Source: Hirsutella rhossiliensis
Lineage: Eukaryota > Ascomycota > Sordariomycetes > Hypocreales > Ophiocordycipitaceae
DNA length: 64,000 bases
Assembly (NCBI RefSeq): GCF_020360975.1
Contig: NW_025408668.1
Location: forward strand, 4,836,001-4,900,000
Direction of reading: 5' to 3'
The position numbers were made by a program, and so were the translations under genes. The notes under the pieces are model-generated. The model saw only the letters and a program-made list of their open reading frames with translations. It ran no database searches and was not told the DNA's origin. Shown here piece after piece: positions 57,601-64,000 of this stretch (positions are counted from its first letter, which is position 1; each line of letters opens with the position of its first letter).

Positions 57601-59968
57601 CCTTTTTTATAGCTAATTTAAGATATCTTTCGTAAATAGCTAAAGTAGGATTCTATTTAGTTAACGAAGTCCTAGAAGGTAAACTAGTTATACTTACTTA
57701 GGTAGGTCTATAAGAAATAAGGGAAAACTATCCCTAAAAAAGCGTCTATAAAAAACATTACCTTAATAAAGCTTTCTTAGTCCTTAGAGACGTTAGTTTA
57801 GTTAACTTAAATTTCCTTATATAGCTAGTCTAGCTATAAAAAGGTTCGTCTAGAAATTCGTCTCTTAGTCTTTCCTTAGCTATAGTATTTATATTCGACG
57901 GTCTTTAAGCCCCTTATTTATACGCCTTATTATAGGCCTAGCTTATATAAAGCTAAGGGGCCTAGGTAATTAAGTTATATATACTAAAGAAGGCCGTCTT
58001 TTTAAGCTACTAAAAGAAGGTCCTTTATAGTAAACCTTTTCCTCTTAGTAAGGAAAGCTAACTTCTTAAGTAATTCCTTCCTAAGGATAGGTCGGAATTT
58101 AAGAATAAATTAACTAAATTTCTCCTTAATAAGCTTAATAGTTTAATTCTTTTAGACTAGCCTTATAGGCTTAGATATTATATCCTAGAAGATTCCTTCC
58201 TTTTAAAGAAGGTAAAAGGAAATTAGGCTTATTAAAAATTAAAGGTAAAAAGCTACCCTTTTTTATTAAAGAATTTATATAGACCTATTAAGGAATTTTA
58301 TTATAAAATTTACCCTTCTATATCCCTTTATCTATATAGTTAATTCCTTAGTAATAAGATATTCCCTTTATACCTTCTTAAAAGACTAGAATTATAAGAG
58401 TATATTATAGATATTAAGGGAAGTACTAAAGTTAAGGATAGCTGATTTTTATAGGGGATAATCGGAGGGCTTTAACGGTTAGTCTTAGCCTTTTTAATCT
58501 ATAAGGAAGATAAAAGCTAGATTTACTATACTAACGATTTTTCCTTAAATTTATAGCTCGAATAAAGGTAGCGGTATTAGTTATTATTTCTTAGTAACCT
58601 AAATCTCGTCTATCTTCTTCTATAATAAGGGGTCTTCCTTAAGAGACTATTATACTATTTCTTATAGCCTCTTTAAAAGGTTAACTCCTTTAAGTCGGTT
58701 TTCCTTAAAGACCTACTAGTAGTTTTCTAGCTAATAGGGCTTTTTATATACTTAGTAGGTAGGTCGATTCCTCCTTATATATTATCTCTTTAAGGAATCC
58801 TTATTCTTTTTTAAAAGGTCTACTTAAAAACCCCCCCTTTTTACCCCTTATTATTAACTTTAATAAAGAGGTTCGATTTTAACTAGTTCCTTAATTTTTC
58901 GACTAATAGACTAAAAGGTCTATTAAGGGACTAGTTAGGCTGGTCTAACTAAAGGGACCGGGGCCGGACCTAGAATAAGATATAAAGCTAGGGCTAGGGT
59001 AGCAGCTATAGTTAATAATAGCATTAAGGCTCTTAAGGGAGGAGGAGCTAAAGGAGCAATAGCTATAGTAGTAAGGGCCGTAGTAATAAGGGCTATAAGT
59101 CGAACTATCTAGGTCGAGTGCTAGCTATAAAGGAATAAGACTATATACTATTATACTTTAGTAGCCTCTTTATTTAGTTCTTAGCTAGCTTCTTAAAAGA
59201 TAGTTAAGTAACCGTTACTAATAGGCTTTATTAGTAGAGATATATCCTATAGCTACTAGCTAAAAAGATCTTTTATTAAGAAGTATTAGTTAGCTTCCTT
59301 AAGGATTTCTTCTTACTTAGCTAGCTATAAAGAAGCTAGTAGGTTCCTAGTAAAAAAGGCTCTTAGATATACTATATAGGTCTTCTTAATATAGTTAGTT
59401 ATATAGCCTCTTAAGGGAGCTATTAAGGTCTCGAGCTTTAAAAGCTACTACTTAAGAGTCTCTTCCTTTTAAAAAGAAATTAGCTTTATAGTACTAACGG
59501 ATTCTATTATCGCTATATAAGTAATAGTTAATAGCTTTATTTTATAAAGGTATTCCTTTTAATAACTTTCGTAGTTACTTAAGGTAGTAGAAAAAGCTCT
59601 TTATTATAAAGAGGTTAGCTTAAAGAAGAGGGAAGCTCCCTTTATAAATTCTATTGCCCTAGGATAAAAAGGGGGTTTAAGAGGGTCCTACTTATTAAAG
59701 AAGACTAAATTATAAATAGTCCTATCTATACGAGCCTATAGCTCCTTTACCTACTTATCTTAATCTTAGGGATCTATAAGAATTATCCTATAGACTATAA
59801 GGGCGGTAAAGTCGTTTTTCGATATTATTATAAGGGAAGGGTAGAAAGGTTAGTTAAAAATCGGCTTTTTTAGTAAGAAGAGTAAAAGGAAGCTTTTAAG
59901 GATATAAGAAAGGTGCCTTTTATAGTAGCTAGAAGGTATAAGAATTCTATTCCTCCTAGGCTTATAAC
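54687..59968 (-). pseudogene. E2 gag-pol, RIP-degraded copia polyprotein
   Basis: Aligns base by base with the E1 internal region (32037-37286), with many TA/CG differences. RT catalytic box at 56006-56018 reads YIDN, against YIDD in E1. Gag is toward 59000-59900; integrase is expected near 57600-57800 by alignment to E1. Broken by TAA/TAG throughout. Confidence 0.8.
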
Positions 59969-60454
59969 TCTTATAAAGAGAGATATAAGAAGTATATATA
60001 AAATATATAAAGGTAAAAGTAAAAGTAAGGGGATAGATAGGTAGGGCTAAGCTATTTAATTCTTATAGGGGCAGTAATTAAAGAAAGGGAGTAATTATTA
60101 TATTGCTTTAATTATCCTTCTTTTCTCTATCTAATGCCCCTCTTTATACCTATCTAGTATCTTAATTAATAAAGAAGATCCTACTTAAAGAAGCTATTAA
60201 TATCCTTTTAACTACTAAGCTTTTTACTAGTTTTCCCCCTCCTTTCTAGCCGTTATTAGTATATCCGTTTTATCTCTCGCTACCTTTATAAGAAGCTATT
60301 ACTACTTTTACTTCCCTTTATACCCCTACCCTTCTTTCTATACCTCTTTTTAGCTCCTTCTTCCTCCTTTTATACTAAGTGTTTTTAGCTTCCTTAGTCC
60401 CTCTTACTAAGGGATATCTCTAAGAACTATAAAATTAAGCTATACTTCGTAATA
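59969..60454 (-). repeat. 5' LTR of E2
   Basis: 486 bp from TCTTATAAAGAGAG to CTTCGTAATA, followed by ATAAT. The inner neighbour (complement of 59960-59968) would hold the primer-binding site; the text GTTATAAGCC is too altered to name the tRNA. Confidence 0.88.
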
Positions 60455-60459
60455 ATAAT

Positions 60460-61249
60460 ATATAAGAATCTTATACTAGCTATCTTAAGTATTATTATAG
60501 TTAGTTAGAATTATATTAGCCTTATTATAAAGTAACTTTAAAAAGTAACTACTTTATATATATATAGTATATAGCGTTAATTAGTAGTATAAGCGTTTTT
60601 AATTAATAGTTAATTATATAATTATCTTTAACCTTATCTTATAATAATATCTTCCTAAGCTTTACTTTATTTTTCTACTATAAAGCTTAGCGGGCTAATA
60701 TTTTTAATACTAGCCTTTAGCTAGGCTAGTAATTAGGTTATTATACTAGCTTTATACTATACTTATTAAGTTACTAGTATTAGCCCTAGGGTTTTATTTT
60801 CCTAGTTAAGGGGCCTAGACTAAGGTTAAAAGAAGGTCCTAATAAATTTATTACTAGGTCTAGGTAAGCTAGGTCTAAGCTAGCTTACTTATAGCGGGGC
60901 TAGACTACTAGTATATTTATAAGCGCTTTTAAAAGCGCTATTTAGCTAATTAATAAATAGGTTAGTATAGTTTACTAGTTTAACTAAAAATTAATTATAC
61001 CCTTAGCTAGATTTAAACTAACTTTAGTATTATAGCTAGTAAGCCTCCTAAGTATATAACTACTATATTATAAAAGTCGTTTTATTATTACTAGGCCTCT
61101 TTTTATAAGTATTATTAGTATAGCTTTTCTACTTATTACTATAGCTATTAATACTAAGCTTCTTCTTATAATGGCTACTACTACTATTACTACCTTAGCT
61201 AGTACTACTAAGGTTTTAATATTAAGTTTAATATAAAGATAGCTTATAC
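60460..61249 (-). other. 5' leader region of element B between the E2 insertion and the 5' LTR
   Basis: Presumed untranslated leader and Gag start of B. AT-rich; contains one TG word (AATGGC near 61170). No frame could be read. Confidence 0.5.
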
Positions 61250-61447
61250 TATTATAAGGTAAGTAGAGGGTTATACTATAAGTACCTTTTATTATATTAT
61301 AATAATAAGCTATATAGGATCTAACTTTATATTATACTTACTATTATTAAATACGCGTTTTTATATATAGCTTACCTTACCTTATAATACTATTAGCTAA
61401 GGTCTAGGCTAATACTTAGACCTATATTAAGGGTAAATACCCTTATA
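61250..61447 (-). repeat. 5' LTR of element B
   Basis: 198 bp, TATTATAAGGTAAG to GGTAAATACCCTTATA, followed by target duplication CTTAT (61448-61452). Its length is identical to the left copy, 23.4 kb away. Confidence 0.9.
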
Positions 61448-61452
61448 CTTAT

Positions 61453-62366
61453 AAAGCTTTTAAAAATATAGCGTTTACTAATAGCTTTATACTACCTTTA
61501 TTAACTAGCTTATATACTTACTATAGTTAGTAAGTATAATTATAAGGATAAGTAGCTCTTATAAGGCTAGCGTAATTAAATTTTATAGCTATATAAGCTT
61601 TATGCTATCTTTTTATATTATAGTCCTTACTACTTATAAAAGCGTCTCTTTAAAATTAAAGAGGAATTCGCTAAAGGTTTATCTATCTATTTACTTAAGG
61701 GTCTATAGCCTATCTTATACCTTCTCCCGCTCTTATATTTTACTAAATATATATATAAGGTATTAAAAGAAGTTCTATAAGTTATATATACTTTTAAGGC
61801 CGCTTATATCTTAGAATTTAAAGATTTACTATATTTAGGGCTCTAATAGTATATAAAAAAGTAAATGCTATACTATATTATAATAGCTATTTAAGCCCTA
61901 TATCTTATTAGTTATAAACTTTATTTATAGTTAGTTAAGAAAGAAGTAAAATAACTTTAGCTTACTATCTTAAGTTAGCTAAAAGAGCGGCTTTTATATT
62001 AATAGTATCGCTACTATAACTAGCGTTATAAAGATTATAAGGGTTAACGCTAGTCTTATAGATAGCGTCCTTAGTATAGCGAGAACTATATCCTTCTTAC
62101 TAGCCGTTACGCTTTTAATTACTTTTAAGATAGCTACGATACTTCCTATCTATTTAAGGAAGGGTAGAGTACTCCCTTAAGAAAGTAATACCTTCTTTAA
62201 AAAGATATCTATTAAATCTATTAGTTAAAAGCTTATACTATTATAAAGTAAGTAAAAGTATATATATATATAAGTACCGTTTATAAGATAATATTAATAA
62301 GCTATATTAAGCTCTTTTATATATAGCTAGCCTATATATATATATATAATCTAGCCCTTTATATAT
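61453..62366 (-). mobile_element. Right piece of the B-like element B2: gag, leader and partial 5' LTR
   Basis: 61453-61990 matches B's gag (for example AGCTTTTAAAAATATAGCGTTTAC against 53344-53367, and GGGTCTATAGCCTATCTTATACCTTCTC against 53587-53614). 62239-62366 starts TATTATAAAGTAAGTAAAAG and matches the first ~75 bp of the B LTR before fading. B therefore landed inside the gag of a relative, and the remainder is at 37294-37849. Confidence 0.65.
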
Positions 62367-62426
62367 AACTATATAGCTTAGGCTATAGCCTAAGCCTATA
62401 ACCTATAATAGTTAAAGACTTTTATA
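62367..62426 (-). repeat. 60-bp fragment of an A-family LTR
   Basis: Reverse complement of the first 60 bp of the A LTR (ends GTTAAAGACTTTTATA against GTTAAAGACTCTTATA). It is truncated on its left, and its LTR terminus lies exactly at 62426, at the junction with copia E3. Confidence 0.75.
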
Positions 62427-63888
62427 TATAATAGTAGTAGCTATAAAAGCTATAGTAGTAAGGGCTATAGTAGCTTTAAAGGTAGTAAGTCGAGCTATCT
62501 AAGTTAAATACTAGCTATAAAGGAATAAAACTACTTACTATTATACTTTAATAGCCTTTTAATTTAGTTCTTCGCTAGCTTTTTAAAAGATAGCTAAGTT
62601 ACTATTACTAATAAGCTTTATTAATATAGGTATATCTTATAGCTACTAGCTAAAAAAAGCTTTTATTAAGAAGTATTAGTTAGCTTCCTTAAGGATTTCT
62701 TCTTACTTAGCTAGCTACTAAGAAGCTAGAAGGTTCTTAGTAAAAAAGGCTTTTAAATAAGCTATATAGGTCTTCTTAATATAGTTAGTTATATATTCTA
62801 TTTAAGGAGCTATTAAGGTCTTAAGCTTTAAAAGCTATTACTTTAATAGTAGCTATAGTATATACTTAAAGATATATCTATACTAATAGTAATAGTAGTA
62901 GCTAGATATTAAAGAATAAGGGGATTTAAGAGAAATAAAAGAAAAGAGAAAGTACTAAGTAAGGTAAAAGAGGATAATTATAAAGATAATTATTAAAGAA
63001 GATAATAAAAAGAAGATAATATTTACTAGCTAAGAAGGAAAAGAAACCTCTTTTATAAACTAAGTTTTCCCTTTTTCTTTCTTGGATAAATAAGGGCTAA
63101 GGGATTATTTAATTAAAAAGAGGGCTAGTTAAAAACTCTACTAAGGATCTTACTAAGGACCTTATTAAAGACCTTACTACGCGGGCTATATATATTCCTT
63201 AGGGTATAGATACCCTTATTAAACTACTTAAGAGTCTTTTCTTTTTAAAAAGAGATTAGCTTTATAGTATTAATAGATTCTATTATAGCTATATATATAG
63301 TAGTTAATAGCTTTATCTTAAAACGGTATTCCTTATAATAACTCTTATAGTTACCTAAGGTAGTAGAAAAAGCTCTTTACTATATAAAGGTTAGCTTAGA
63401 AAAGAAAGTAGCTCCCTTTATAAATTCTATTACTTTAAGATAAAAAGGGGGCTTAAAAAGGTCTTATTTATTAAAGAAAACTAAATTATAAATAGTCTTA
63501 TTTACTTAAGCTTATAGCTCCTTTACCTACTTATCTTAATCTTAAGGCTTTATAAGAATCGTTTTATAAACTATATAGGTAGTAAAGGAATCGTTTTTCG
63601 ATATTATTATAAAAGAAAGTAGAAAAGTTTAATTAAAAATTAGCTTTTTTAATAAGAGGGGTAAAAGGGAGCTATAAAAGATATAAGAAAAGTACCTTTT
63701 ATACTAGCTAAAAAGTATAAGAATTCTATTCCTCCTAAGCTTATAACTTTAATAAAAGAAATATAAAAAGTATATAAAAATATATATAGAAGTAAAATTA
63801 AAAGTAAGGGGTTAAATAGGTAAGGTAAAGATATTTAATTCTTATAAAGGTAGTAATTATAATAAGAGAGTAATTATTATATTACCTT
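62427..63888 (-). mobile_element. Copia E3 fragment: gag region and part of the 5' LTR
   Basis: 62430-62850 and 63220-63740 match the right end of E1 and E2 (36330-37260, 59060-59960), and 63747-63888 matches the first part of the E LTR. It is broken by about 370 bp of foreign sequence at 62850-63220 and stops at 63888, where D-like sequence starts. Confidence 0.75.
62850..63220. other. Sequence inside E3 absent from E1/E2
   Basis: Purine-rich plus strand (AGAGAAATAAAAGAAAAGAGAAAG near 62930) followed by short near-repeats of 'CTTACTAAGGACCTTATTAAAGACC' type. It contains one TTGG (63083). No termini or target duplication could be fixed, and it replaces rather than cleanly splits the copia text. 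Confidence 0.4.
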
Positions 63889-64000
63889 AAGTTCGCTTTA
63901 ATTTTATGATTATAAGAGTATAGAAATTTTATATATATATATACTAGCGCGGGCGGTTTACCTAAGCTAAGTAATTAAATATTAGTATTAAAAGTAGCTA
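63889..64000 (-). mobile_element. Start of a second D-family (gag-only) element, cut by the window edge
   Basis: Matches 52209-52321 of element D (shared words TTCGC-TTAATTTTAT, ACTAGCGCGGGCGGTTTA, AAAAGCAGCTA / AAAAGTAGCTA). This is the gag-start end of D, so its LTR, if present, lies beyond 64000. Confidence 0.7.

Larger units (their letters stand above)
54205..60454 (-). mobile_element. Complete Ty1/copia element E2 (6250 bp), nested in B
   Basis: LTRs 54205-54686 (482 bp) and 59969-60454 (486 bp); target duplication ATAAT (54200-54204, 60455-60459). The minus orientation is shown by the polypurine complement ACCCCCTTAG next to the left LTR and by the RT 'FYIDNII' (near 56003-56024). The internal part matches E1 throughout. 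LTRs begin TATTACGAAG or TATTATAAAG on the minus strand, consistent with a RIPed TGTTACGAAG. Confidence 0.9.
37855..61447 (-). mobile_element. Ty3/gypsy chromodomain element B, split by three nested insertions
   Basis: LTRs of exactly 198 bp (37855-38052 and 61250-61447), flanked by CTTAT (37850-37854, 61448-61452). Removing C with its duplication (7812 bp), D (1878 bp) and E2 (6255 bp) leaves about 7.65 kb, a normal size. Minus-strand order from the right: gag (about 53190-54200), protease/RT start (50050-50673), RT (42237 down), RNase H, integrase, chromodomain (39480-39660), then an opposite-strand frame (38302-39190) and the 3' LTR. The RT frame runs across the C insertion point once C is removed, which confirms the reconstruction. 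Confidence 0.9.

Noticed and set aside
1..64000. CA/TG depletion as a bisulfite or sequencing artefact
   Set aside because: Both strands are affected, CpG and many other C contexts are intact, and a 6-kb island with a good gene is normal. Context-specific RIP explains this; conversion chemistry would not.

Overview
The window looks like a transposon-packed, heterochromatic region of a filamentous ascomycete (Pezizomycotina). The case rests on three things. About 58 of the 64 kb lack CpA and TpG almost completely, are very rich in TpA and keep CpG, which is the mark of repeat-induced point mutation (RIP). Recognisable coding sequence in these stretches is broken almost only by TAA/TAG where CAA, CAG or TGG would be expected. 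The single intact-looking gene, an RNase H domain protein with a short intron, is of a kind common in ascomycetes. I cannot name the species.

Left part (1-6.2 kb, RIP-damaged): a Tad/I-type LINE on the minus strand, running off the left edge; the end of a Ty3/gypsy integrase with a chromodomain (2.0-2.9 kb, plus); a complete 372-bp miniature LTR-type element (TRIM-like) with 74-bp terminal repeats and a 5-bp target duplication (3.6-4.0 kb); and the C-terminal part of a probable pogo-type transposase (5.6-6.2 kb, minus).

Spared island (about 6.2-12.4 kb, normal CA/TG content): decayed minus-strand sequence that may be the remains of an NLR-like gene (7.1-8.9 kb); the RNase H gene (9.13-10.19 kb, plus), whose expected splice donor reads GA instead of GT; an un-RIPed LINE fragment (10.3-10.9 kb); a 117-bp tandem repeat; and a gypsy integrase zinc-finger fragment (11.6-12.05 kb).

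Middle part (12.4-37.8 kb, RIP-damaged): an unidentified decayed reading frame near 12.7-13.5 kb, a small spared patch at 15.3-15.8 kb, a hAT transposase on the minus strand (16.1-18.4 kb), a complete chromodomain Ty3/gypsy element A (19271-26220, TSD GTTAC), a copia-family solo LTR (27471-27917), and a copia element E1 (31174-37293) that lacks one LTR and carries a 383-bp terminal-inverted-repeat insertion in the other.

Right part (37.8-64 kb): a nested stack. Gypsy element B (37855-61447, TSD CTTAT) is split by three later, individually complete insertions: gypsy C (42238-50044, TSD AAGGG), gag-only LTR element D (50679-52551, TSD AATAT) and copia E2 (54205-60454, TSD ATAAT). Removing C rejoins B's reverse transcriptase frame. 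B itself sits in the gag of a B-like element, followed by a short A-LTR fragment, a third copia fragment and the start of another D copy.

Most notable observation: elements A and B, which lie in opposite orientations, both carry a long reading frame on the strand opposite to pol, between pol and the 3' LTR. The two predicted proteins share a start-proximal motif, an alanine-rich stretch, a short heptad-like segment and an acidic tail. Element C has an opposite-strand frame in the same place that does not obviously match. I know of no described function for such a protein in fungal gypsy elements. All calls come from reading and translating by eye, without database searches.
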